Notes: generated by a model not told the origin, from the sequence alone. DNA of 64,000 nt from Hetaerina americana (GCA_022747635.1 JAKTNV010000009.1:28249622-28313621), one strand, 5' to 3'; numbered from the stretch's first letter, positions 51,401 to 62,810 are shown. Program-made: numbers and translations.

Positions 51401-51554
51401 CTCCTCTGATAGTAAAGCTGGTTATTTCTACAGCAAATACAAGTAAATATCTGAAATTTGTAAACTAAGTAATAATTATTTTTAGTAGATACTGAGAGTC
51501 TTTTTTAGAAAAAAATTGATGCAATCACGTTCATTCGTGAAGCTCAATCATTTG
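48476..51554 (+). repeat. Tandem duplication, copy 2 (3079 bp)
   Basis: Direct repeat of copy 1, offset 3093 bp over nearly all its length. All short frames of copy 1 reappear unchanged, for example 50387-50617. After the last base the flanking sequences differ (TCCGAATC here), which fixes the end of the unit. Confidence 0.97.
49933..50263 (-). mobile_element. LINE C-terminal tail inside duplication copy 2
   Basis: Exact counterpart of the tail in copy 1. It was already decayed before the duplication, since both copies share every disabling change. Confidence 0.7.
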
Positions 51555-54179
51555 TCCGAATCTCCAATTACATTTTATCATAGCAATAAGAATTTGAAAA
51601 CTTCGGAAAACTTTTTTGAATTTACTGAAAACAAAATTGTTTAATATTTTATGAAAACCCTTGAACGACATGATATTTCTCTTTATAAATTATAGGGCAT
51701 CGTAAGTAACATTCATTTTTAAAATAGATTGATTTGGGGACTGCACTTCATTTTTGTATGATCACTCAGTTCACTGTTAACAATACGGAGGACGTTCGGC
51801 GAAGTTAGGTGATTGCTTAAAAAACAATAATGGAAAAGTACGCATGATAACAACGCATTAGCATGACAGAATTTCTCTATTACCTATGCGGGTAAATAAA
51901 GGATATTGCAGTCTAATTTTAAATATGAATTATTTTGCTCAGTGCACTTCATTGGCGTGGGACTTGTTTACGGATTCTTTGGATACTCTCCGGTTGGACG
52001 TTGATAGAGTGCGGTGACTTGAGTATCGACAACATTGTTTGAGGTATGATGACAAATCATGAACATCCAAATATTTCTCTTTACTAATGAAAAGACTTTG
52101 CACACCCCGGAGTGGTGAATAGCTAATGATTTCCCAACCCAAGAACCCGGGGTCGCCGTGATGGCATTTTTTTCATTGGTACCTCGATCCCTTGAGTTTC
52201 ATATGGAGAGGCCTTTAAGTTGAATCTATCGGATGAACGTTAAATTGTGTGACCCCCTTGGCGTCATTCGTTTAGATTAGGCTAATGTCAACTCTGAGAT
52301 TCTCTCCAACTTTCCTCCATTCTCTAAACATCTCATTACTATCATACAACCCAGCAATCACTCATAACTCAATTAACTCAAGCTGTCAGTCAACTCCCGT
52401 AATACGTAGCCACTACCATTTATCTGTATTTATTTTGGGATTATGGAAAAAGATATTGATTTTAAATATGATCTCAATTCTTTTTTGCGAGATAAAGATT
52501 AAAGTAGAGTTTGTTAGGTACTTATTTTCTCATTCCACATTATAATGTATTTATAATTATTTTCTAATCGCAAGATGCATCTATTTAATCAATTATCTTT
52601 TTATTCCGCGATACAATTATTTTCTAATTTAGCGGTAATGTATTCAGAAGTAAAAAGAACTAAAGACTCTTTGGAACTCCTAAAAACTAAAGATAATCAC
52701 TGCGCGATTAAATGTGCACAGTTAAGTAATTATTATATGTTTCCAGTTATGATACATTTCTATAAAATTAAGAAAAACAATTGGCACACGATACATAGTG
52801 CAAGAGCTTCCGAAAGTTTGTCTTCAAATTTCACGTTAACCACAAATTTGGAAAGATGTAACGTCAACGTCTCGGTTAATTGATATTGCAAAATAATAAG
52901 CTCGTTCGATATATGTCGGTTCAAAGTAAAAGTAAGAAATCCAAATCTAAGCTAAGAACACCGGTATGGTGGAGTGAGAACATCCAGAAAAAATCCACAT
53001 GCATTTTTCTCGACATGAAGCTGTTTCTGTTTTTCCCGGGTTTGCCGCACTTACTTGTAAAAAAGGGAATACTTTCAACGAATCCACCATTAATATGATG
53101 TACCACATCAAAACTGAGACGTAAATAAAAAACACTTTGCTATGAACGATGAATCTTATTTTTCTATTTTTTGGACAATTTAAACGGCAAGCATTAGCTG
53201 TAACCAACGTGACTGCTGGGATTGAAAAAGTTTTGCGAGACCCATGTGCATCTTTGTTAAATAGGCACTTCATCATTTCCTCCATTATTAGGATATGCAA
53301 AAGTGGCTGTTCTACATATGAAACTGAAATAAATTTCTGCATGAAACGGAGAAATTACGGATATGTAGTAAAGTTTTTGTGACTGGAAGTCCGCAATATT
53401 CAAGGTCTGTGCGACGGAGATATAAAATTAAAAGGAAAGGGCCTACATGAATAGTGCGATATCATTCATAGATTCAGAAATGGTGCAATTCACATTATAT
53501 ATCTATGCACATACGTATACGTCCAAAGTTAATGCTCACTTCTAATAAGTATTGTTATACTTCTCAACCGTAAAAAAATAATTTGTCCTCTTTTAGGGGA
53601 TATTGTGTACACTTAAATTGTTTTACTATAGTAAGCTTGCGAGGAGAATGAAAGCGCTTAATGACTACTTAAACAAAAAGGTGTTCATATTAACTGAAAT
53701 TGGATTTTAATTCCAATAAGAAAGCAAATTGTGCAAAATCTTGTCCAGCTTTCTATTCTAGCATTCGATGTGCGCGCATGCTGGTATCCGACGTACTTGA
53801 TAGAGATTTACAAAACATTAAAAAGAGCAAAATGTGAAAGTATTTTAGGCGAATTCACCGCCATTAGACAGGTTTGTGATACAGAACGGAAATATGACAG
53901 CAGAAAAGTAAATTTTTGAAAGAGAGAGAAAGGGGAGATAAGGTTGGGCCGAGGGTATCAAAGGGGAGTATGGCCGAAGAATCTCTCTCAAAACGAAGAA
54001 GATATTAGAAGTCTTGGAGACAAAAAAGCAGGCCCAAAATGGTGCACATGTATGAAGATCACAGAGAAGCAAAAACATGTGGGAGCAAGTTTTTGATGGC
54101 AATGTTAGCAATCCAAAGTTTTAGATGGACAGAGACTAGAACACCGCAACTCTCAAGTCTCGTCTAATCTGACATCATA
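51555..54179. other. Spacer with one splice-bounded exon candidate
   Basis: Frames at 52575-52883 (102 codons plus) and 52947-53342 (131 codons minus) have no domain. At 53762-53871 a 110-nt segment lies between a good acceptor (CTTTCTATTCTAG) and a possible donor (AGACAG|GTTTGT) and is open in only one frame (FDVRACWYPTYLIEIYKTLK...). This is weak but is the best exon-like context in the window. Confidence 0.3.
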
Positions 54180-54545
54180 CGCTACAATAAAGCCTTCTTC
54201 AATACGGAACTTCTTCTGCATGTTTTGTTTCTCCTTTTATTGCGGGAAACATCACTATTATTTACTACCCCTTCCTCTCTTGTCTTATGTTTTCCCCTCT
54301 ATATCGCAATATTCTTCACCATTCCACTACCAACTACATTGCTAGGCATCCATCTTTCCTGCCTCTTTTGGATTTCTCCCAACAATCCTCTCTCCTCCCC
54401 ACCATGGCTTGTAATCTCTCGTTTGTTTTCCTCTCGGCCCATTTTACGTTTTTCATCCTTCTCTACACCAATATCTTAAAAGCATCCAACCTACGTCCAT
54501 CAACTTTCTGCAACGGCCAAAAACTTAAAATCATGTTCATTTGAT
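54180..54545 (-). mobile_element. LINE C-terminal tail, same family as 46.9 kb
   Basis: Minus frames give LDAFKI..RRMKNVKWAERK, TNERLQAMVGREDCWEKSKR and broken downstream segments, matching 'LEAFE.W..RRM.KI.WT(E/D)..TNE.VL..VGE...LL..I'. The last 40 bp resemble the end of the 46.9-kb copy. Confidence 0.75.
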
Positions 54546-57000
54546 TTTTTCAACCACATTTGTCAGCGGTGTGAAGGTTATGTATGCAAAAACATTTATA
54601 TTACAATGATTTTCCATAAGATTCCCGTAAATAATGGCCGTTTTTCTGCAATTGGGAACGTTTTCATGCGTCTCTTCGGGAAGAAACCTCTTCTCAGAAG
54701 AAAAACGCATTCCAGTTTCAGTAATTTAACAATTGGGGTCCATTTGGAAAATATGACCACCAATGGATGACTCAGCTTTCAATGTGTGTCATCCCAGTAA
54801 AATCAACCATTTCAATCCAGTATTTAATTTAAAGTCCTCTGATGATTCTCAAATAATAACTCAGAAGGTTTCTATTTGGATTTTCTATTTACCATTCATT
54901 TTTTTAATCGGGTGTCCATTTCAAAGCCCTTTTATTTCACGAATGAAAACTTTTTTGGGCAAGCAAAAATACGACACTATTTCCCAAGTGAGGTTTCACA
55001 AGAATGGTATTCCCAAGTTCCCTAATATAACAGCACGCCAGAAACAATGTACTATGGATAAAACGCAAAAAAGTATCTAGGGCTGAGTGAGCAGTATGGA
55101 ATAAATGCTTGGAGCGGGGTGAGTTTCCTAAAATAATGTTTCCTAAGATGCAGAATTTTCCCCTTCGCCTCCCCCGGTAGGAAACTACGAAAATGGCTGG
55201 TACGATTTGAAATAAAATTTTTTCTTGATTAAATCGTCATGGATCATAGACAGAGGAACAAATTCGGTGATTATTTAAAAAAAATCCCTATTTCAATTTG
55301 ATATGCGAAAATTATGGTGACTGAAAGAACCAAGTAGCATGCACGTACAACCTGGTATTTTTTATTGACGACGCTGCCGCGGAATTCAATCGAATCATAT
55401 CTTGTTTCACTCTATGCAGTGCCAAAGAGCATACGGGAAGCGTAGAACGCCGTGGAAACCCAACGCAAAATCCGATTCCACGGCGTTTCAAAACGATCCC
55501 CCTGAAGTGGCAATGCTCATTAAATGAACGACACACTTGAGCCCCGCACGCCATGAATGCCACGGAGGCGGCCTTTGCCATTAAAAATTTACCAGGACTA
55601 CGACGAGAAGCCGGTGTTACACCTACATGTGTGAGTCGATTTGAGTTCAACGTTGACGAGGCAACGATCCTCGAAAAGAGAACCGGAATCCATCTCCAGG
55701 GGACCTATCTGTAGTACATATTTGTATTTGTGTGCACAAAAAAGATTTCTACGCGAGGTATTCGTGCCTTCCGAAAACGAAGGTCCAAATTTGCCAATGT
55801 GAAAACGTTGGCCATTCGCAGGATAACGAAGACGGTTTATTCACCACAAAGTGTTAAATTTTGAATTTGAAGAAATAAATTAATTTCTAAAAATAATACA
55901 AATTCGTGGAACGCTATATACGCCAACTGTTCTGAATAACTTAAACATTTGAACGTTTCGCACTAATGCTTTATTTCATGTTTCGCTTTGTTTTTATCTG
56001 TTAAGCATTTTTCAAATTGTGTATAGCAGCAAACAAAAACTTAATAATTAGTACAATAGAGAAAACAAGAAAAGTACACCAAAATTAAATGAAGGAAGCT
56101 AAAACTATATTTGACGCAATCATTAACATGCGGAAAAAAACTATACTGCATCAGAAATGCATATGGCTTATTACGAAAATTCCGATGAAACTAACAAGTT
56201 TGCTAAAAATCTAGCATATATCCTGCCTGGAGACTAATTTTTCGTCATTTTATAATAATAAAAATTATTTATCACCAATGCTATAGATTATAAACAGGGA
56301 AATGTCCGCAATATCCAAATTATGTAAATAATAAATTGCTATTGACGAGGATCCATGCATCAACATAAATTGTAGATAGAAAACATTCCATTCAAATATG
56401 AGATTCATTTACACTCTAAAGCATTGATCATATAAGGATACATAAAACACAGTGTTATTTGGAAGATATAACTTATCATTTGAATATTTTTTTAATCCTA
56501 TTGACATTTTAGTATGAGTAAATTTAAGTAATTTCATTATTACGGAGTTGATGAATTTCCGTCATAATTCTGAAAGACTACAACTTTCCCATTTATAGAG
56601 ATTGACGAATAGAAATTCATGAATATTTAGGAGCCACTATATGATTAGAATACAAATATCATCAAAGTCATTTGCACACACAAGGCTCGTAAATCATAAA
56701 ACAGCATGTCGGGTTCTTATGCAAGAACAGCAAATAAAAATGCCAACGCGATTCTAAGCGCACATTCATAACAGGAATATCCGAAAAGAGTATTCATGAT
56801 AGAATAGGAAAATTGTACCAAATATTGATGCAAAAAAGTATTGCTATTTACGCGCATGCATGAGATATTCAATTACAAAAATAAAATTTCATATGCGACT
56901 CCATGAAATCGAGCTATTGAAATATATTTACGATAAAAACACCTATGTTTGAGTATACTTTACACTTTCCATGCTTCTCTTATTGAAATTGTGTGATGCC
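54546..57000. other. Unassigned spacer
   Basis: A GC-richer patch at 55310-55700 carries a 112-codon minus frame without a domain and a hairpin: AACGCCGTGGAA (55446-55457) with its perfect complement at 55476-55487, 18-nt loop. The rest is AT-rich. Confidence 0.45.
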
Positions 57001-57250
57001 CATATTACAGGACTTTGTAACTTTCCACAGACTTTATGTATATGTTACAATGCATCACCCTCCCTCCTACATAGCCAACCCCTCTCTTCTGTCCTAAGGG
57101 TAAATACTCAACTGCTAAATGTGAGTGTAACTCGCACCTGATGATGCCGCAATTCGGTGAAACGCGTTGTACCGTTATTGCGCGTCGTAATAAATTCTGT
57201 GGAAAATTACAAATTACTTTAATACAGACACCTACGTTTGGGGTTTTCAT
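57001..57250 (+). mobile_element. Possible Penelope-like element terminal remnant
   Basis: The segment around CACCTGATGATGCCGCAATT and GGTGAAACGCGTTGT resembles the conserved terminal sequence found next to Penelope-like element coding regions in arthropods, where hammerhead motifs are known. No GIY-YIG or RT coding sequence is readable next to it, so assignment rests on the terminal motif alone. Confidence 0.4.
57138..57186 (+). ncRNA. Hammerhead-ribozyme-like motif
   Basis: The catalytic core is complete and in order: CTGATGA (57138-57144), stem II GCCG/CGGT (57046+100 offset: 57146-57149 with 57155-57158), GAAA (57159-57162), stem III ACGCG/CGCGT (57162-57166 with 57181-57185, 14-nt loop) and the cleavage-site C at 57186. 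One unpaired T (57145) precedes stem II. Stem I is weak: only G57187-C57137 and T57188-A57136 pair directly. Known family biology: hammerheads occur in Penelope-like elements and related retroelements. Whether this copy cleaves is uncertain because of stem I. Confidence 0.55.
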
Positions 57251-58835
57251 ATTTTTTTTAAATGTTAGACTCTTTTAAAATCTCTGCAAAAAACGACCAT
57301 AGACTATTAAGAAAAATAAAGTAGGCATAGTAATAGACGTTTCATGCTAATGAAATGCTGCTGAGATTTCCCGTAAAAACTGGAGGGACTGATTTTGTGA
57401 TAACATGAGTGAAAACTGAGCATTCAAACATAGAGGTCCCTCAATTCTTCGGTATCTAGATGAAGAGCCTCATCATTTCCATTGGAGTCCGGAGCCCGCC
57501 ATTATAATATGAAAGTTTCAGTGTTAGACTAAAATTCAAGAAAGTGTTTCCAATCTGTTTCATCTCGAAACATAATAGAAAATGCACCAAGGGACAGCAC
57601 GAGCTTCGTGAAGTTCCCCTAACGGGTTTCCGTATCACCCCACAGAGACACCAGACCTCACGGTTATGTCCACTCGTCCGTTCATAAATGTAATGGATAT
57701 CTCCCAACTCCCTGCTCCGAAAAACCACGATTTATGGTATCGGTAATTTGGAGGGAAGATAACCGCACCGTTGCCCATAACACTACCCAGTAACGACTCA
57801 TATGCCAAATCACAAACAGCTAGATATCGATCTTGGTCGGGAAGGATGCTATATATCGATTAAAAATTTTTTTCCGAATTCTCATGACCAAAATAGCACA
57901 AGCCCGGATTTTTTGGCGTAGCAATTCGTCAGCACTGAGAGAATTGTGGTTTTTGATAGTAAAAAATAATAACTTTGACCACATCAGAATCAATTCTCAG
58001 AATTTAAAGTAGTCATTAAAAACTTAATTTAAGTGTGAGGTCCATTTTATATGTTAACTCGACTATCACAAAACAGGAAATTATTCGGATAGCACAAAGC
58101 AGAACTTTCTGAGGATTCTAGAGAAAGTTGTCTCGATTAGACGATAAAAAAACGTATCATTAATATATGAAATGGCTAAAACTTACTAAGGATACCGTAG
58201 TTTTGAGAAATAGCTTTGAAAAGGAAATTTTGACTCATTGTAATAGGTGCAATTCATTCTTAGGTTTGCCGAAGAACACGACTAATTTCACTCAGAATCT
58301 TTCCGTCGAAGTCACCTTGCTCACATTTTTAAGATAAGTGCTTTCCTTATAAACTAACTTTTCAGTTAGGTTTACCCTTCAACGTGATCCTCGTGCCCCC
58401 AGTGAAAGATATCGCATGTTTATTTTAATGGTGGTACTCATTTTGTTGATTCTCAATTTTTAAGATAAACTTTTGGCTTTTCATTTTTTGTTCAGACGAA
58501 TGTTTCAGCACTACTTCCCAAATTTTTTATCCGCGTACCAGAATAGAAAAGCCCTCTACGGCATAACAGATCCAATCAACCTTTTCATCCGTTTAATTTA
58601 CCTCAATACTCGTTTGATGAGAGCAAATTTTTATTTTTATAATTCAGATCCGCAGATATTTTGTTCATTTTTCCCGATGAATGGAGACTTTCTGAGTACT
58701 AAGCATCTGCCTAACTTTGCTTAAATGTTAACCCCTTCAATAGTCTATGGACTTGTTGCAATATGATAACTATTCTCAGGAGGGCTCGGTCAAATTATGT
58801 AGAGCCCACTCTTAATCCATATCCCTATTGAAATC
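57251..58835. other. Unassigned AT-rich spacer
   Basis: Short frames only (longest 90 codons, 57456-57728 minus). No recognised element. Confidence 0.5.
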
Positions 58836-58837
58836 GA

Positions 58838-59075
58838 AGAGGATCCGGTTAGGGCGCTGGTTTACTGGCTTCCCCCCTCGGTGGCCTTGGTTTGATTCCC
58901 GGATGAGGCAGAACTTTTCAGTGATATCCCCATCCCTACTCGGAGAGCACCATGGAATACTATGAAAGGAGTAATAGAGTAGGGCAAAGGAGTAATACCT
59001 GGAGAGCACCACGGGAAGAAAATTTCAAGAGGATACGTCGTCCTTCGAAAGGAAGGCGTTAAATTATGAACTCAT
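58838..59075 (+). mobile_element. tRNA-derived SINE
   Basis: Box A is TTAGGGCGCTGG (58849-58860) and box B GGTTTGATTCC (58889-58899), with tRNA-like spacing. The body includes CTCGGAGAGCACC and ends with CGTCCTTCGAAAGGAAGGCG TTAA, a tail type frequent in arthropod SINEs. No acceptor stem closes, so it is not a tRNA gene. Possibly a divergent relative of the family at 5.9 and 12.3 kb. Confidence 0.72.
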
Positions 59076-59673
59076 TATAGAAAGCTGATTCTGACGCCTG
59101 GTTTCCCTTCAGTCTTCGTTCATTCCCTGAATAACCTATCTCTGCGGATTGAACCACCTATCCCTAATGGCACAAATAACCCACCTATTCCCTCAAATGA
59201 CCTACTTCTACGGCTATTAAAATTACACTAGAAAGCATTGTAGCGTGATTTATTAGCCATTCTTGCCATTTTCTATATTTTCAACATGTAAAAAAAATTT
59301 TTTTGTAATTGTAAAATCAAACCCATTGAAACAGATACGTTAGAAGAGAGGAGAGAGAACTCTGCCTTGAATGGAAGTTTATAGCACATTTTAACAGACT
59401 TAGAAATCATTCCACGCACTAATTCGATTACTAAAGCTTATTGCCGTTTTTCTGAATCGCTACTCTCCTAATGTGCATGATAACTAGGCTTAATATTCCT
59501 TCCTTAAGGGCGTTGGACCGCTCCCACCGAAGACGGCGTGGCGAGATGATTCTCATCAGTATTCAAACCTTTATTTATATTTTGGAATGTCTCTAATGTT
59601 TTTCACTGGTAGTTTTAAACTTTATTTCAATTGACGTAAGCGAAAAAAACTGGTTCTTTGACAGATACCGAGA
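59076..59673. other. Unassigned spacer
   Basis: No recognised feature. Confidence 0.5.
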
Positions 59674-59729
59674 CAGACGAGGACGTTACCCCGCCGACCC
59701 CGGTGGCGGCGGGGTAACGTCCTCGTCTG
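59674..59729. repeat. Perfect 22-bp inverted repeat at a SINE 5' end
   Basis: 59674-59695 (CAGACGAGGACGTTACCCCG..) and 59708-59729 are perfect reverse complements around a 12-nt loop. The right arm overlaps the SINE tRNA-like head; the left arm lies upstream of it. Confidence 0.93.
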
Positions 59730-59893
59730 CCATTCTAAGGGTCGCGGGTTCGATTCCCGCCTAGGTGAGTTTCCCTCCATCTAGGGCTTGGGTGTTTGTA
59801 AATGTGACCATTGTTATCGTTTTTAATAGTTCGATGTAAAGGCCAAAATGTGCTGTTTTCGGACTAATACTGAATAAATAAATAAATAAATAC
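59701..59893 (+). mobile_element. tRNA-derived SINE with (AATA)n tail
   Basis: Box A-like TGGCGGCGGGGT at 59704-59715 and a perfect box B GGTTCGATTCC at 59747-59757, followed by CCGCCTAGGTGAGTTTCCC, a non-tRNA body (AAGGCCAAAATGTGCTGTTT, CGGACTAATACTG) and a tail of repeated AATA (59873-59893). This 5' tRNA head, unique body and short simple-repeat tail is the standard SINE layout. It differs in body and tail from the SINEs at 5.9, 12.3 and 58.9 kb. Confidence 0.85.
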
Positions 59894-60830
59894 AAGGTGT
59901 TTTCCCTCACCATAATAGCTTCATGCATGTCTCTTACCTTACAGGGCCTCAAATTATCGTCTGTTACGTACAGAAAACCCCATCCATCGATCTAAACAAA
60001 AAGTGAGTTTGGGTACCAGGCACAATAGAGGAGTAGAATGTAGATATGAAAGCATCCGCAATAGAAAGGCCTTAAAGCAACTTGGTTTCATGAGACGGGG
60101 TGTGTGAAAATTCTATGAGAAAGTAAAAGAAAGATTTAATTTTGAGCTGGTAAGGCCATTTTATGCCGTAATCACTACACATTTATTCAGAATGTATCAT
60201 GAATTCATCGGAGAGAGTAATAATTAAAGAATCAGTCAATTTTCAAGGAAGAATACCCAGATTCTTCAAGATGTGTCTCTCTAATGCGTACCTATTTTGA
60301 ACAGCCAGTGCAGTAAAATTGAAAGTAAAACCGAGCGATGAATCCTTTGCAATAAGCTTAAATTTAGCATTTTGTTCCTCGGAACAGCTAGACGGGAAAC
60401 GGTGACATTAAAAACAAATAATATTATATGATCCATATTTCGTAGATTTAATCGACCCGCAGAGTTTACCAAAGACAGAATTGCACAGATCACGAACTTG
60501 GCGAGCAAAATCGAGCTCACAAGAGAGATTTCGTGCACGGACGAGAAAGAGGAATAAATCAATCCACAAGGATGACTGGGATGATGAAGAAGTCAGCGAT
60601 AAAATTATGCACTCTCAAAGTTTGTCCTTGTGATATTCATTTATTGCTATGCATATTTTATACAAACAGGAATAAATAAGAAAATACGCAACATCTAAAA
60701 TTTTACGATGATAAATACGAGTACTACTGAACATGTAGAAACAAATAAGCGAAATATTTACTCATTACAGACAACATTATTTTTATGGCTCAGAAAATTT
60801 GTCGGCAAAGCCGAAAAATTTGGTCGTTGT
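59894..60830. other. Unassigned spacer
   Basis: No recognised coding content. The minus frame 60281-60562 (93 codons) shows no domain. Confidence 0.5.
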
Positions 60831-60834
60831 GGCA

Positions 60835-61125
60835 TTGACATGACAGTATACTCGAGAAATGAGATGGTAGTTTGGAGAAAAATGGAAAAAATAAAATATC
60901 CCAAAAGAAAAATGAAGGAGTCCTAAGATTATTAAGGAAATACAGAAGTTTCAAATTATTTCAAAGAAGGCCAGCAAAATGGATGTAGGGCATATTTACG
61001 GGCAATACAACGCTAATGACTGTGATGCAGAATGGAGAACTGAGTAGAGGGAGAAAAATATTAGTCATTTTGGCCGGAATGACGGGGTCAAGGAAGTGCT
61101 TACATATGTGGTGTTGAAGAATAGC
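60835..61125 (+). mobile_element. LINE C-terminal tail, decayed
   Basis: Plus frames give VVWRKMEKIKYPKRKMKES, then RPAKWM.GIFTGN, LMTVMQNGELSRGRKILVIL and AGMTGSRKCLHMWC. The order matches '(Y/C)(V)WRRMEKI.WT.RK.NEE', 'R..(K/N)W(M/I)GHILRG(N/D)', 'LL.TVMEG.L.GGRKR...LDGM' of insect LINE ORF2. Frameshifts and stops separate the pieces. Confidence 0.72.
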
Positions 61126-62635
61126 ATATTGTAATGCAGGGTGCTAGAGTATTTTCTGCCATGTAAGGTGGGGCTTAGAAGAACTGTTAGAGTATTTAAT
61201 CCCTGCATTCATGAAAAAAACTACCTCCACCGGTATAACTAGTGACCGTTGCTGAGGGGCTTCATTCACTACGTTCGGCGAGAATGTCATCACCTCCCGC
61301 TACTTTCACGCTGGAAATCCCCACTCAAGAGCACTCTCTCCCGCGCGACAAGTGTTAAATGCGCAGGCTTAATCTAATTGCGGTGGTGAAAACGTACTTA
61401 CTCGTGAGGGAAGTCATGTTGACGGGAACATACGAGTAGTGCATTTTTCATGTTTAAGTCAGGTGTCTAACATGAAGGAAGTCAAAAAAACTCACAAGTC
61501 CCGATGAACTTTCTCCCCAAATGTTTAGCATCAATAGAAAAATACATACCTACATACTTAAATTCCAAAAATCTCGATGAAAAAATAACTTTTTAAATAA
61601 CGCAGAATTGCTACACGTTTGCTGAGATTTCTGGGCAGGTGCGTGCTCAATTTTTATTTGGAAACAAATGACATATTCGCGGAAAAAACTAGCAATTAAG
61701 GTCTTCATTTTACAGACAATTACGTACCACAATTAAGTCAAGTTGAACTCAAGAGTGGGTGCCAGTACTTAAAATTGTTCACGCTGAGTTTAAAAATATT
61801 TGGAAAGAGCAATCACTCCCTCCAAAACTAATCATTACCAATTTATGAGTACTTAGCCGCAAATAAGAAGCGCAACCATCCTTTCAGCAGCTCATCGCGG
61901 TCATATACACCTCGTATCTTTGAAATGGGTATTTAGAAAGCAGTGGATTTTATTTTAACAGGCCATTGTTCTGCGTAGTCTTATCTCTCTGCCATTTGAA
62001 CAGCTTTCACTAATCCCCTCTCTGTGATTCCCTGAAGATAAAACAGAGAAGCCGGCAACAAAGGCAAACTTACCCCACCCGCGTGTCTATCCCGCATCGG
62101 TTGGAGACACACAGCATGATGGTTTAGTCGATATCCGTGTCCTCTGCGGAGTTCCAAGAGCATTTCCAGACCCACCAGAGTGAAAACTCACGAAAATCTG
62201 CAATAGGCGAGAATCCAAACGTGAAATCGGAGCCATCGGGGTCTCAGGCTTACTAAGTGCTATTGTACAACTGTTTAAGGATCCGTCGTTAGCTTATCGG
62301 CCTGCAAAAATCATAAAATGTAAAAAATGACTATAGTGCTCGGTACAATATTGCCTGTCTTTATTTGTTTTTTTTTTGTTTTCAAGCTTCTTCTTTCATC
62401 CCTTGTCTCTCTCTGTGGGCCGGGGGAGCGGGAGCCCCTCACGCCTTCCGATGTCTATAGCGGTGTTATCACATTCCCTACCCGTGACTTTAAGGGCGGA
62501 GATTATGATTTGCATGTCCATGTGACAGTTAATGTCCCCTTTTAAATCCTAATTTGCACGCCATTGGATATATTTTGACTACATTCGTAGGTACATGTAC
62601 ATGTTAGTTGATAGTATATGTATTTTCATGCTGGT
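61126..62635. other. Unassigned spacer with a GC-richer patch
   Basis: At 61960-62290 GC rises. The minus strand has an acceptor-like CGCCTATTGCAG and a donor-like GGGTAAGTTT, but no frame stays open between them. A 72-codon plus frame (62327-62545) has a hydrophobic N-terminus and a well-mixed C-terminal half (ending GGDYDLHVHVTVNVPF) without further support. Confidence 0.4.
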
Positions 62636-62639
62636 AAGT

Positions 62640-62810
62640 TAAAAAGGGTTTTGCAAGAACTTATACTATGTACGCCTCTGTGGGTGTAGGTATGCATGAC
62701 TTTACTGTTTTTGAATGTGGTTTTTTCTCTTTTAAGGGTGGTGACCTAACAACCCCTGCCACCAGCCCCAGTGGCGGCTTGTGGGGTATTATGTAGATGC
62801 ACAAATCTAG
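62640..62810 (+). mobile_element. LINE 3' terminus (stem-loop type)
   Basis: CCCTGCCACCAGCCCCAGTG then GCGGCTTGTGGGGTATTATG TAGATG at about 62753-62800. GCCAC and GTGGC form a perfect 5-bp stem around an 8-nt loop, the clearest example of the terminal hairpin among the seven loci. The upstream 100 bp has no readable reverse transcriptase. Confidence 0.58.

Noticed and set aside
45382..51554. Pair of long terminal repeats of an LTR retrotransposon
   Set aside because: The copies are separated by only 14 bp, lack TG...CA ends, and have no coding interior between them; a tandem duplication explains them better.
52947..53342. 131-codon minus-strand frame
   Set aside because: The opposite strand is also largely open (53149-53382), no domain is seen, and about one such frame is expected by chance in a window this size.
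58838..58910. Possible tRNA gene
   Set aside because: Same reason: polymerase III boxes without a closing acceptor stem, continuing into a SINE body.
59701..59770. Possible tRNA gene
   Set aside because: Boxes A and B are present but no acceptor stem closes, and the sequence continues into a SINE body with an (AATA)n tail.
61981..62215. Possible exon on the minus strand bounded by TTGCAG and GTAAGT
   Set aside because: No reading frame stays open across the whole segment, and the implied 42-bp intron downstream is in frame and very short.
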